NCBI GenBank assembly: GCA_946902875.1
Contig: OX336343.1
Span: 7,181,754 to 7,245,753 of the forward strand
Source: Nematopogon swammerdamellus
Taxonomy: Eukaryota; Arthropoda; Insecta; Lepidoptera; Adelidae
Reading direction: 5' to 3'
Length of the DNA stretch: 64,000 nt
Below the pieces are notes generated by a model. The model searched no databases. It was not told the DNA's origin and worked only from the letters and a program-made list of their open reading frames with translations. The translations under genes and the position numbers were made by a program. Each line of letters opens with the position of its first letter. The first letter of the stretch is position 1. Below are positions 21,546-32,339 of this stretch, one piece after another.

Positions 21546-22400
21546 CCAACAAATTTGTTTTTATTAAAATCAAGATAACCGCTCATCTGTCAAAAAACAA
21601 AAGATTTCTGTCGTCATTACGGTATCACCGTGAACTTTGCGAAGCACCTATCACCCATCAAGACGCGATTAGTTGGGTAATTCATTGCTAATTAGTTAGC
21701 GCAATTATGATTTGTTAGTCTATTATAATTATATTGTTTTTTTTTGCTTCGCTAAATTATGTGAAGTTAGCTAAACAGCCGCCTTAAAATTGATTTCAGA
21801 AAAAAAATACCAAATTATAGAGCAAGTAAGTCAAAATTGCGGTAACTAATTAACAACTAATTCGCAATAAATTACCCACCTAATATCGTTTTGATTGGCG
21901 ATAGATGCTTTTCCAAGTTCACGGTGATCATTACGGTTCACGTGCATTTTCTTACTGCATTTGATATTCACACTTTAAGCTCGCGTCTAGTTCATGTACG
22001 CCACAAAAGTAACATTGACTGCAATTTTATATTTCCTCCTTTAAATTTATTAACTAGAAAAAAACGCCACAGTTCGTGTTCCTTTCTCGCGCGAGAATCC
22101 CCAACCATATTCCGAGCCATTCACACCTGGTTCAGTTTCTGAAACCATTCGCCACTATTTCTTCGTCAAAGAAAGTTCCCGTCATAATTCTCCCGCAGCG
22201 CCGCGCGGCGCGGCGGACGGGGCACGAACTATAAATTAGCTAGCACGTTAAGGTAATTTAATATACTTACTGCTGGCAGTGAGTTGCTCTCTAGTTCTGC
22301 TACCAATTAGGTACACCCGACCCGCGAGCGCTAGGTCGACAGCTACAACAACTTACATAATTGACTAACACAACACATATTTATTTTTTATTATAATCAA
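21546..22400. other. Unassigned DNA
   Basis: A minor GC patch lies at 22195-22220. No gene, RNA or repeat recognised. Confidence 0.4.
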
Positions 22401-22770
22401 TCAATACTAATAATAAATCTGTAAGGGATGGTAATGGAGTAAGTTACTTTGTTTTATGAAATATTGCGTTTGTAGACTCTATGTATGACACTAAAACTAA
22501 ATTGATGATTTTTATAAATCTTTTCTGTATGTACGTAAGTATGTATGTATGTATGTTCCTGCATAACTCTTAACGATCATCCGAATTCGATGAAACTTAG
22601 TACAAGGACATTTAACTATACGGGACACAGGATAGGCTAAATAAAATTCAGTTCCGGTTACGCTAGGAGGAGGCTCTCATAAAAACCGAATTGTTCCGTG
22701 CACCGAAATAAAGGTACGGTAGCGGGCTTACTTACTTTCTTCTTTTAGCAAAGCCGCAAGCAAAAGCTAG
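22401..22770 (+). mobile_element. Helitron, non-autonomous (Lep1-like), both termini intact
   Basis: Begins TCAATACTAATAATAAATCT directly after an A and ends GCCGCAAGCAAAAGCTAG directly before a T. That matches the Helitron signature: 5' TC, 3' CTAG, insertion between A and T, no target duplication. A hairpin-forming AAGCCGCAAGC segment precedes the CTAG. The interior carries TATGTATGTATG microsatellite and GATGAAACTTAGTACAAGGA. 370 bp, no coding capacity; autonomous relatives encode Rep/helicase proteins (family knowledge). Confidence 0.85.
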
Positions 22771-23499
22771 TCATTAATCAGAACCAGTGATGTAACCTAA
22801 AGCACATATTTATACCTGATTTAAGGAAAAAAGTTGACATTAGCCGGATCGAACTTTTACGCACTTTCATTGTATAGGTAAGTGCGTATGTTTGTACAAT
22901 TTGTAAGTCCTAAACTACTTGACCGATTTCAATAATTCTTCAATATCATAATTTTAAATTATTACAGTAATCGGACTTTAGGTCAACAATCATAGATCGA
23001 AATCCCCACCAGCGCTACACTGTACGGTCGTCGTCGCAATCAGCGCCCTCTGTCGGCGAGGCGGGGCATCGGCACACCACCACAGTTCGTATTCTACCGG
23101 AGCGTAGTCATGTGAGATGTCTCTTTGATCATTTGCTTTGCCGGGCTCGCTGGAAACGAGCTTCGAAGTGAGCAATTAATTATCTTGGTTAAAATGATTG
23201 CTCGACTTCAGTCGTAAGGAGGAAAACAAGAGAAACATTTAATTAGGTACATGCGACGTGGGCGGGCCCACGTCGCATTCATACATCGGAACAATAACAT
23301 TTAAAATTATAGATGTATTCGTGGTACTTAGTCATATTCATTTGCTAGCTACCAGAGCACACTCTTACACAAATAACTATATTATAACAATACACAGTGC
23401 GAGCATGTGCACACTTGACAAGGTTCTAACTAATGTCAAGTCTTTATTTTGTACTGCGGAATAATAATATGACAAGAAAAGAAAGCGAGTTAATAAAAA
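22771..23499. repeat. Unassigned DNA with Helitron-like text and a 13-bp-arm hairpin (23251-23278)
   Basis: 22880-22950 has CTAAACTACTTGACCGATTT, the phrase found inside Lep1-type elements. ATGCGACGTGGGC (23251-23263) pairs exactly with GCCCACGTCGCAT (23266-23278) across two bases. No gene recognised. Confidence 0.5.
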
Positions 23500-23700
23500 C
23501 GTTTAAAAATATTTACCCACTCCACAATATTTATGTGTATCTGAATCTCCAATAAAATAACTTCAAATATTTCTTCACTAGATAGATTGCATAGCCGAAA
23601 ATGAAGAGAAAAAATACGTCCCGACCAGGATTCGAACCTGGAACTCCGTCTTGAGCCGCCAACGCGTTACCAATTCCGCCATCGGGTCGATGCCGCATTA
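23500..23700 (-). mobile_element. tRNA-derived SINE or tRNA pseudogene
   Basis: Minus strand 23688-23618 looks like a tRNA: GACCCGA pairs with TCGGGAC (6 of 7), D arm GCGGAATTGGTAACGC, T arm CCAGGTTCGAATCCTGG with a perfect 5-bp stem. The region between D and T arms (GTTGGCGGCTCAAGACGGAG) contains a CTCAAGA loop-like sequence but no anticodon stem. Downstream on the minus strand, TTCTCTTCATTTTCG and TAGTGAAGAAATAT recur on the plus strand at 23788-23830, so it carries a repeated body. I read it as a SINE head rather than a working tRNA-Leu gene. Confidence 0.6.
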
Positions 23701-24039
23701 CCTCAAAATTTTTGAGCAGTTGCATCTTCTATTACTAGGTATGATGCAATCTACTGCGTTTAGTCAACTTCCGTTCATTCAATTTGATTCTCTTCATTTT
23801 CGACTTTTCATCCATTTAGTGAAGAAATATAAAGTACATACTTAGTACTCACATATAAAAAATAAAATAACTTCAAATATTCAACTCAATTTCTGCAAAA
23901 GAAGTTATTTCATAACTTGTATTATTTTTGAAACAGTTAACACGTTGATGGCAAAGCTTTAGCAGTTTTATAAATATTTATAGGCATTGTAAATTGTGCT
24001 TTCTCCTGAACCTTTATTTTTCCTTTTCGGCCTTCTATC

Positions 24040-24660
24040 TAATAAAAAAAAATTGATTGTCTGTAAAGTCGGTTTACGGACGATAGTTTTACGTGATGAC
24101 GTCATAAAGTATATAAAGTGCGAAGTCAGATACAAAATCAGTTTATAATACTTTATCGTGCTTAGAAGTTTAATTCTTAAATCGCAAATGTGAGTACTTT
24201 AAAAACTAATAATATTAATTATTAATATAAACTTTTAATTTACGCCATCTACATATCAAAGCGCATACTACAACGTTGCAACGCCTACCTAACTGCGAAT
24301 CAAGTAAACTACCGCTGAAGTATTTCATTTACTATATTGACGCTAGATGTCGCTCCAAAAGACTCAACGCCATGAAATCTTCACCTACTAGTGACCGAAT
24401 TCGCTTCGCTAGTGCATGATAGATTTAGCCGGGTGGTTAAGACGTCTGGTCGGTCACACAATATTGGTGGCAGGGACCGCGGGTTCGAGGCTCGAAAAAG
24501 ACGGACAAATATATTTTGTATTTCCTACTCTCCTTATATGCCTCTCTATCGCTTGTTACGCGCTCTCGCTTGCACACACAGGTTCAGATGGAACGTGACA
24601 CTTTTTCCTGTGTGCAGCCGGGGTTCATCAATTTATAAGACGTGACGTCATCACGTCAAA
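24040..24660 (+). mobile_element. Composite repeat 'X', copy 1, with internal tRNA-like unit
   Basis: Left end GTAAAGTCGGTTTACGGACG, ATAGTTTTACGTGATGACG; right part TGCCTCTCTATCGCTTGTTA, CGCGCTCTCGCTTGCAC, GGTTCAGATGGAACGTGAC, TTCATCAATTTATAAGACG, TGACGTCATCACGTCAAAA. The same words occur in the same relative order on the minus strand at 32850-32530. Here only, a tRNA-like unit is present at about 24418-24495: TAGCCGGGTGGTTAAGACG as A box and CGGGTTCGAGGC as B box. Type unknown; perhaps a SINE inserted in, or fused with, another element. Confidence 0.65.
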
Positions 24661-25561
24661 ATGCATAGCTACGTAAATGCTTAGTAATCCAATCCAAAAT
24701 CCAAATCAACCTCACCCACACTGACATATAAACGCCTTTTAGGTTACATAGCAGACTAATGTTAGAAGATAAATAATAGTTGGATATCAATGATATTTTA
24801 GGAAAGATAGGTTATCTATATGACATTCTGTGCTCACACATGGCACGTCCTTGAAAAGTTGAGAGGAAGAACTATAAAGTGATGCGCCGACTCGAATAGT
24901 CTTATTCCAATTATTAGAATTAGTGCAGAATCTCATTACACACGGCGGCATTTTCGATATGTTAGCGGCTCGTGGTTAGCGGTCCGAACGCGTGCGTAGT
25001 TGGTGGGCGACTAACTTCAGACAGAACTGTGGTCTTTTATTATCTATTTAATGTGCAGCTTGGGAGCTCAGATAACTTATCTACCTCCTTTTAACTGATA
25101 ATATCATTGTTGGATATGGTGATAATTGTATGTTGACATTGTCTTCATATTTTTGGTCAAAGCTTTGCACCTCGTGAAAAAATTTCAACTCTATACCATC
25201 CCAACACACAATAACGCTTCTTTTTAAATAATTGCTACGACCACCGCGACACCTAGCTATGTACAGTCGCCCCTCCTACCCCATTTCGTGCCACTAACTA
25301 CCCCAACCCCACCCCACACCGCCCCGCACCCCGCACCGCCCCCAGCTCAGCATTTTGCTGATTGCGGGTAGGTCGCGCTTTTAGTACTACTGGCACTTGT
25401 GTGGCCGCAGACTGCCTCCGCCGCGCCGCCGTATCCGTTACGTCGGTGCCATAATATACGAGTACCTGTTTCATTAATTTTGACGTGGAATCACAACTTA
25501 CCCAAATGGTACAAGGTGGGATGCATGTAAGCTAAAATATGACGTCATCAACACGAAACAT
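24661..25561. other. Unassigned DNA with C-rich block (25230-25450)
   Basis: 25255-25345 is C-rich (CCCACACCGCCCCGCACCCC), followed by a CpG-rich stretch (CTCCGCCGCGCCGCCG). No coding region recognised. Confidence 0.4.
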
Positions 25562-25672
25562 GTTTTTTTTTATGGAAACTGACACGATTGGCTACATCGC
25601 CTACAACATCCGTGATGAACTATGTACCCATGCCCATAACACCGGGTGGACTATGTACCGGGAAAATGGTAA
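25562..25672 (-). mobile_element. SINE-A copy 7 (3' end only)
   Basis: T9 then ATGGAAACTGACACGATTGG, GCTACATCGCCTACAACATC, CGTGATG, with an inserted duplicate-like ACTATGTACC, then CATAACACCGGGTGGACTA. Strongly truncated. Confidence 0.8.
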
Positions 25673-26099
25673 ATACTCAGTTCCCAAGTAACGCACATAC
25701 AATAAACACATAAATATCAGCAAAATGAGGAAGGTGGCGCAAATACAACAATAATACAGCAATAAAAAATATTATTGGCAGGAACGGTGAGTCATTCATC
25801 AAAGTTAGACGTTTTTTTTTCAATTCGTTTCTAGAGTAACCATGACAACCAGATTTGTTTATATGTTTAGACATTAATGCCACAGATTACCAATATATAT
25901 TAATGCAGCGCAGCGTGACAAGACAACAGACACCATTTTATTGTTGTAATAGTAGAAATGTATTAGGTATTTTCCCATGACAGCGCTCTTCTAGTCAGTT
26001 TGCACAACTAGGTCCCACCACGACCACAACACTGCAATTAGCACTTCAAGGAGTCATCTCTACTTGATAAAACTCTACACTGACTGACTGATAGACAAC
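25673..26099. other. Unassigned DNA
   Basis: No gene or repeat recognised. Confidence 0.4.
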
Positions 26100-26397
26100 G
26101 CACAGTCTAAACCGGTGGGTCTACTAGATACATGACATTTTGCACAGGAGTTCCTTATATTATAGCCTACATCGTGATTATAGCGTAGGGAGCACTAACA
26201 AAGGATTTTTGGAAATTAATCGCCTAAGAGGAAGAAGAAAGAAGAGAAGGCGGAAGTGAGGAAATTATAGAGGGAAGGAAGTAGGTGGGAATCAGGGAGG
26301 TAGGAATTTAGGGAGGGAAGGAGAGAGAGAGAGATGCGTCGACACAAATTAAGCATAACCTACAATGCCGCGAGGGAAGCCGCGGGCAAAGAGCTAG
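26100..26397 (+). mobile_element. Helitron 3' part (Lep1-like), 5' end not found
   Basis: Ends GGGAAGCCGCGGGCAAAGAG, CTAG at 26394-26397, followed by T: the Helitron 3' signature with CCGCGG hairpin core. A long purine-only tract (about 26226-26335, GGAAGAAGAAAGAAGAGAAG and GGAGAGAGAGAGAG) lies inside. The left boundary given is approximate. Confidence 0.65.
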
Positions 26398-27464
26398 TGT
26401 TAATAGAAACAATTATCGGTGCACTACACATTCGCAACAAAACGCAACGCTAAAAATTATCACCACATAATTCGAAATTCGAATTAACAACGTAGAGAAG
26501 AGGCAAGACATAGTTTTGACATATAAATAACTGGCGCCGTAATGTCATTCGTGCAATTCACAATTTAACAGCACAGTACTTTCGTATACCATAATTTAAC
26601 CGTCAAATGTCAAAGTTAGTGGCGCCAACCACACGTGGTTTCGCGCACTTGATCTAGGAGTGGAGGTGTGATGCGAGGCGACGCGACAGTGCAACTCTCT
26701 TTGTTCTCACATTACCTTTTCTTTTAGCTTTGACTTAGATATTCATGGCTTGCACAATGCGCGGAGTTTTGCGCAACCCTAATGGCTGGTATTCGAGGAG
26801 GCACTCCGCCTGTCTCCACGGCTTAATTGGTTAGGTAGGGCTTGTCAAAGGAGTAGAGATTCTTGGAACTTGTCTAGAATTAATCCTTGTCTTGACTTTG
26901 CATTTTCGAATATTAATTAATCGGTTTAACCGCTTTAACTTTAACTTTTTTTTTATTTCATTTGAATGAAAACTATTAATTATTTGAAGGAAGGACGAGG
27001 GAAGTTTATAAAAGTGCAGAGAACTAAATAGTTCAAATGAACAAATTAATTAAAAGTACAGATCTAGTAGAGGCAGTGAATATAGCGGCTCGAATGTCGG
27101 CCGAATTCCTCCAGTAGAGCGATTCCTGTATAAGTAGATAACTTTATCGGGAGTACGAACGGGGCATTGTTTTCCCAAAGTAAATCGGAGGCTCTATCGC
27201 TCGGAAACTATTCGGAAGCTGTATGAGCCACAAAGGAATGTTATCCCAGTTTCACAATGTTTCCAACTTATTATATCGAGGAATCGCTTACGCACAATAT
27301 TAGGTAGGTATAGTTGTTGCATCTCAAAATGGCACGTGAGCTTTATTTCGAGGGCGTGTACTGAAGTGAGAACTTGATTTATTTACATAAAAATATAATA
27401 TTGAAGATAGTACTATAATTTATAACCTGGACAAGTCCTGAAGCTACCTTCGTTGATGTTAGGT
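26398..27464. other. Unassigned DNA
   Basis: No gene or repeat recognised across about 1 kb of mixed composition. Confidence 0.4.
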
Positions 27465-27562
27465 GCACAATCATCATCATCATCAGCCTGTATCGGTGCA
27501 CTGCTGGAAATAGGCCTCTCCCAAGACACGCTAGCACACGCGGTCTTCCGCGTGTGCTGGCC
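27465..27562 (-). pseudogene. RTE-type LINE ORF, extreme C-terminus
   Basis: Minus-strand translation reads LGEAYFQQCTDTG then a stop, the end of an RTE-like ORF (compare EAYVQQW in other copies). It is followed by a (GAT)n tail, seen on the plus strand as ATCATCATCATCATC. The related but distinct fragment at 49540-49880 has a similar ATC-rich end, so these two form a second RTE subfamily. Confidence 0.65.
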
Positions 27563-27651
27563 ACTTAGACATAATTATGTAAATATATTAGCAAGTACTC
27601 ATAATTATGGTATATAATAATATCTCCACAAATTGTGAACACGGAACATTT

Positions 27652-27900
27652 TAGATCATTGCTTCGCCTACATAACCGCTGTTGTGTCGTGCGGCAAAAA
27701 TATGGAATGGTCTTCGGGTGAGTGTGTTCTCTACACCACCTACAACCTGGGGATCTTCAACAGGCGTGTCAATAAAATCGACGACAACCTTTTTGTCCGC
27801 CGTGTGGCTGGCATGGCACCTCACTAAACTTGGTCTTGCAAGGAGTGGTGTTATTGCCTTTGTCTGATTATCTTATGGACTCCTGGACTCGGCCACCGTG
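27652..27900 (+). pseudogene. LINE ORF C-terminal fragment, frameshifted
   Basis: Translating in two frames recovers AKIWNGL and then TTYNLGIFNRRVNK, followed in that frame by VRRVAGMAPH. This matches the WNxLP...YNLxxFKxxV signature at the C-terminus of many insect non-LTR retrotransposons. The same signature occurs intact at 35065-35300. The frame change near 27730 shows decay. Confidence 0.6.
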
Positions 27901-28040
27901 CCAGTTTTCTTATAAAAAAACATAAATAGCTCAAACTTACATACGCACACAATGTCATATTAATTGGAAGGGATGCGTCCGTTCGAATAATTATTATTCT
28001 AATCGGAACTGTTAAACACACTTCGCTATTCTACGTTTTA

Positions 28041-28280
28041 ACTCCGCATACATACATACATACATACATAGCGTCACGCCTGTTTCCCGGTGGGGTAGGC
28101 AGAGACAACGGATCTCCACGTGCCACGATCCTGACACACCTCTGCCGCCTCTTCCACTCCCATAATATTCTTCATGCATGCTCGTCGGTTACGGGTACTA
28201 CGCACTTGCCCCTTTTTGAGCACATGCCCGATCTGGTCCAGGTAAGTACGTCTAGGGCGACCCTTCCCGACTCCGCATAC
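28041..28280 (-). mobile_element. LINE 3' fragment with perfect 11-bp target site duplication
   Basis: ACTCCGCATAC occurs at 28041-28051 and 28270-28280, exactly bounding the insert. The minus-strand insert encodes [20 protein letters not shown], then STRNRRACMKNIMGVEEAAE and VCQDRGTWRSVVSAYPTGKQ, a LINE C-terminus. It ends in a (TACA)n-type tail, CATACATACATA on the plus strand. The same family is at 30350-30745. The short 5'-truncated insert with microsatellite tail and clean duplication is direct evidence of target-primed reverse transcription. Clade not determined. Confidence 0.88.
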
Positions 28281-28283
28281 AGT

Positions 28284-28344
28284 TAATTTTGTGATATTTT
28301 TTATGATGGAAAATTATTTCCATCATAAAAAACATCACAAAATT
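28284..28344. repeat. Hairpin, 28-base arms, directly beside the LINE duplication
   Basis: AATTTTGTGATATTTTTTAT, GATGGAAA and TTTCCATCATAAAAAACATC, ACAAAATT are inverted with one mismatch around four bases. Could be a tiny MITE or a chance foldback of AT-rich DNA; the arm length favours the former. Confidence 0.7.
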
Positions 28345-28724
28345 ATTGTTATAGCCGCTATGCCCCAAGCGATTGCACAAAAGCGTTGGCGGACAGAATG
28401 CACTCAAACTTCTTTACGCTCTCGGTTTTAATGAGCATTCATGTGGAGCAGTTTTGCGGAGGCATAGGCGTGGGGCAAAGGAGAGAGGGTTGAGAGATCT
28501 CGATGGGCTGGGGATGACTGGGAGCGTCTAGACGTAATTTCCTTGTTTCCGGCCCGCCCTATGCTGGGTTTAAGCGTCTGATTTGATATTCATAAAGCGG
28601 CGGCAAGAGGCGATGGCTACGGTACCGGTCGACCGAACTGTGGGATACTTGACTTGCTGAATGCTCACAAATTTCTTTCACTCGATTCGACACTCAATCT
28701 TAGTACTTAAGAGCATTTTTAGGG
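28345..28724. other. Unassigned DNA
   Basis: No gene or repeat recognised. Confidence 0.4.
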
Positions 28725-29235
28725 TTCCATACCTCAAAAGAGGAAAAAAGGAACCCTTATAGGATCACTTTTGTGTCTGTCTGTCTGTCCGTCTGGCACA
28801 GCCTATTTTCTTCGAATGTACTGGACCAAAAAAGTTGAATTTCAGTACAAATATAGAGTTTGATGACCTAATCACGGACGAATAGCGCAAATGAACGAAT
28901 TTAGATTTTGGGGGTAAGTTTTGGGGACAAATTAGAAAGTTAAAAAAAGTAATTTTAAGTGCATCATGTGGAATATCGTTTAAAAGGGCTAGTTATAAGG
29001 AATACAAATATTTTTTTTATAATTTTAAAATGCATAGTTTAAAAGCTATATGTATAGAAAATATTCAAAAATCGAGCAGTCCCAGCCTCTTATCTCCGAA
29101 ACTAATGAATCAAATTTTTCGAAAAAATATGCAATACAGGGCCTCTCTTATAGTTTACAGGACATCCTAAGCGAAAATCCTACATCTTAAAGTTCTCACG
29201 GAAAACGGTGTGGTACGGAACCCCTTTCCACGAGA
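28725..29235. mobile_element. Dispersed repeat bounded by inverted GGGTTCC ends
   Basis: Left end GGGTTCCATACCTC, followed by GGAACCCTTATAGGATCACT and a TGTCTGTCTGTCTG stretch; right end GGTGTGGTACGGAACCCC. Fragments with the same GGGTTCCGTA...TGTCTGTC theme are at 37628-37928, 44386-44577 and 54640-54860. A widespread insect repeat by recognition; I cannot name its class. Confidence 0.55.
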
Positions 29236-29257
29236 GTTCGACTCGCTTGACCGCTCT

Positions 29258-29446
29258 TTATTTTATGGAACCTGCCTTGTCTTGTACATCATTTACTACG
29301 CCCGTTTTGTCAGCCCATAACACATTGGTTAACTAGGTGCCACGTCAATGCTTCCCTTTGGTCGTGCCGGCTGCACTGAACCGAACGGAAAACACGAACT
29401 ATTTGTATAGCCTCTTTGACCAACCCTTCATTCAGTGCTGTGGTAG
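29258..29446 (-). mobile_element. SINE-A copy 8 (diverged 3' body)
   Basis: TTTTATGGAACCTGCC, TTTTGTCAGCCCATAACAC, AACTAGGTGCCACGTCAATG, GGTCGTGCCGGCTGCACTG and CCTTCATTCAGTGCTGTGGT in SINE-A order; the core and head are missing. Confidence 0.8.
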
Positions 29447-30349
29447 TATGTACGAGTTTGCGTGATTATAGGAAAATTCACTATATCTCACTCTGAGCTT
29501 ACCAATTATACGATACCAATCCTACCTTGATACCTGATAATCCTACCAGTTAAATTTCAGAATATAAAAAGCCTTATTTAACCAACACCAAATGCAACGG
29601 TTCTTCCACCGAGTCATACAGCAGGTGGGTCTTCGTGCCTTACTTGCTGTTTGATAGTTATCTTGTCTTTGCTAAATGTAACTTTGCTAAACGTAGAGGT
29701 CGGTATTGTGCTGTATTTACAAGAGTACTAGCAGCACAACAACCATGACTCTGCTCACCCCGATTGTCGGGATACAGCGTGTGGTATAATATGTATAGTG
29801 GTAAACTATCTTCAAAGTCTCTTCGAGGAAGAAACCGGTCGGTACGCGCCAACGGGCATCGAACTCATGCCTGTTACAATGATATAGAGCCTTTACCGCC
29901 TTACCACAAAGTGTTTAGTTGGTAAGAGAAGGTCTGACTGAGAGGCTTCCCGCGAGTGAAACGTCTACAAGTGAAGAGGTGTAGAAGTGTGCGCGCTCAC
30001 TCCGGGCGGCGTTTACGGCGAGCGGCGACGCAGCTGTAAATAAACTCTGACTTTCACACACAAGTGCCACTTGGCAGCTCTCGGAGCCTTCTTCCGGTCG
30101 CCGCCCGGCTGCCTGCGCTCTACCTCCCGCGCCCGCCTTGGCGGCTCTCTCCACCGCCCGCCCTGCGGAGCTTCCCCGCCCCACCCGCCCTAGCGATACT
30201 GCCACGGTTCTTTCCCTAACCTTAGACAGGGTAGATTTCATACACCCTCTCATAATAAAAGCTATGTATTTATGGTATTCCGCTAAAGATTTCTGCGGTG
30301 GGTTTTGCTTGAATATTATGAAGTATAGATTGAGAAATACTTAGTATAG
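29447..30349. other. Unassigned DNA with CpG-rich block (29990-30195)
   Basis: The block has GCGGCGTTTACGGCGAGCGG and CGCCCGCCTTGGCGGC. A 112-codon minus-strand frame (29915-30253) is Ala/Arg-rich and lacks a domain. Nothing else recognised. Confidence 0.4.
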
Positions 30350-30745
30350 TGTGAGAGCGCTGTGGTCTGAAAGAAGATATAGTGACAAGGATTGAGAAAG
30401 GAATGCTTCCGTGGTTCGGTCATGTTGGAAGAATGGATGATAAGAGACTAACGAAAGAAATTTATGGGGCAAATGTGAGTGGAAGATTCGGGATGGGTCG
30501 CCCTAGACGCACGTACCTTGACCAGATCGGGCATGTGCTCAAAAAGGGTCAAGTGCTTAGGTAGTACCCGTAAACGACGAGCATGCATGAAGAACATTAT
30601 AAGAGTGGAAGAGGCGGCAGAGGTATGTCAGGATCGTGGCACGTGGAGATCCGTTGTCTCTGCCTTTTGTTGTCTCCGCCTGTTTCCCACCGGGAAGGGC
30701 CGTAGACCCTCTACGCTGTAAACCACCTATGTCGTCACGCACAAG
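30350..30745 (+). pseudogene. LINE ORF C-terminal fragment (same family as 28041-28280)
   Basis: Plus-strand frames give [60 protein letters not shown], then after a frameshift near 30555 [20 protein letters not shown] and QDRGTWRSVVSAF. The WFGHxxRMD and GRPR...Y motifs and the terminal DRxxWRSxVSA segment mark the C-terminus of a non-LTR retrotransposon polyprotein, downstream of reverse transcriptase. The upstream RT is absent, so the copy is 5'-truncated as well as frameshifted. More of the ORF is kept than in the 28-kb copy. Confidence 0.85.
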
Positions 30746-30866
30746 ACAGCCTGACTAATCCGTGTACTTAATTTTAAAACTTAATTTTAAGCGGTAGACT
30801 TTACGGTGTAGACTATCTACGTCGTATATCCTCTACGCCGTAAACCCTCTACGCCGTAGACGCTCT
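30700..30866. repeat. Degenerate CTCTACGCCGTAAAC repeats
   Basis: Phrases such as ACCCTCTACGCTGTAAACC, TCCTCTACGCCGTAAACCC and CTCTACGCCGTAGACGCTC recur irregularly with a roughly 16-base theme. It starts at the 3' end of the LINE fragment, so it may be the degenerate LINE tail. Confidence 0.6.
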
Positions 30867-31329
30867 AGAAATTAAATCTTTCAATACGTACTTTGTACAA
30901 TGTAAATATATTCTAAGCGTTGCAACCCTTCTATGACATAATCTTCTAACCTACACCATAGGCTGTCTAACTAACTAAACATGTGCATTTTACAGTGAGT
31001 TCGTGAGTACGTGAGTTTGGGTCCCGTCCCGGCTAAATAGTGACCGCACTCGACAACCCCTCGGCGTCACCGAAGGGCTTCTATGTACGTTGGTGCTACG
31101 CACAGACGGACGGTTAGCACGAGTGTCCCGAATGGTCCATTGTGCGCGTGCATTGTGTACGGGCACCACTCAGTTGTGCGTAGACAGAGCAGAGTCTGTA
31201 TGAAGAGGCGAGTAAGGTAATATGTCAATATTGAGGATTTATTTGCTGTCTCTCTCCCTTTCTCTCTTCTCTGTCTCTCTAAGTCGTACAAAAGTGACAA
31301 CTGCAGCCTCATTACCTATAATTATTATA
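30867..31329. other. Unassigned DNA
   Basis: No gene or repeat recognised. Confidence 0.4.
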
Positions 31330-31440
31330 TTCGTAACCATCGCATACGACCGAATGTCCATAGGCGTCGTTAGACACCTTATGGGTGGCCCGGTGCCACA
31401 TGTCGCGCTTTCAATAAACAACATTATTTTATAAGCAATG
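31330..31440 (+). mobile_element. Repeat 'Y' 3' end, copy 1
   Basis: CGCATACGACCGAATGTCCA, TAGGCGTCGTTAG, TTATGGGTGGCCCGGTGCCA, CATGTCGCGCTTTCAATAAA. Collinear with 36775-36870 and 63370-63475, plus an inverted fragment at 34050-34105. The AATAAA-like end suggests a retroelement 3' terminus. Confidence 0.65.
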
Positions 31441-32339
31441 AAGGCGACTTTGGCGACGTGCATGATTTTTCTAATTTATGCAATTATAATATTTTTAAAC
31501 GCCGTTAATTTGTGGCAAAAACAAATTTAATTCAAAATTTTTGACGCCTCTTTATATTTTACGTAAGTAAAGTATACCCTATAAAAAAATATATTCACAG
31601 AGCTCATGGATTACATGACCTTCGGGTACATTGAAAATGACTTTTAGGGTGTATTGAAATATAAGAGATATGTCAATTAAGAAAAAATTACAATATTCAA
31701 ATTCTAAATTTTCAAGAAAACCATTTTTCGCGTAGAGCAAAATTAAAAAAATCATAACTCCCAAATTTTTCACTTTTTTTCAAAAAATCTAAAATCGATC
31801 CCCAGATATTGAGTCAACCTACAATATAAAGTTTAAAATATACAGTTAAATAATAAAAAAAGTTAGATGACATTTTGCTCTACGGTGAACTTTTTTTTCC
31901 ATACAAAACTAAATAAAATATATTCCCCTTCATCTCCGCTCACCACGAAGTAATATACTAGGTTCGACCGGACCAAGATCGGTTCACTGCATAGATGGAA
32001 GTTAAGAATTGAATCGTGTTTCCAGCATAAGGCAGATACCACCACCTTCGGCTAAAATGTAGCTGACGGTAGAAATGTATAGGAAATGTCGCATTAACCG
32101 GCAGACAACTGTTAGTCTATGCTCGATGCTGTGCTTGGTGGAGGAAACGGCCATTAGTCGATATTCATGGAGGCTCACTGTAGCGCACAGAATTGAACGA
32201 ATTCAATTCATTCAATTCTGGATGAGTGAATGAGAAGGAATTCGATGCGCATTATTTCAACTGACCCAATTGATCGCTGATTTGATTCGATGCGCGTTCT
32301 CGCCACATTGCCCCGGCTCACCCGCAGACTATATGAGTA
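31441..32339. other. Unassigned DNA
   Basis: AT-rich to 31900, then mixed. A small palindrome-like GAATTGAACGAATTCAATTC lies near 32192. No gene recognised. Confidence 0.4.

Noticed and set aside
23618..23688. Functional tRNA-Leu(CAA) gene
   Set aside because: No pairable anticodon stem and a duplicated downstream body; better read as a SINE head or pseudogene.
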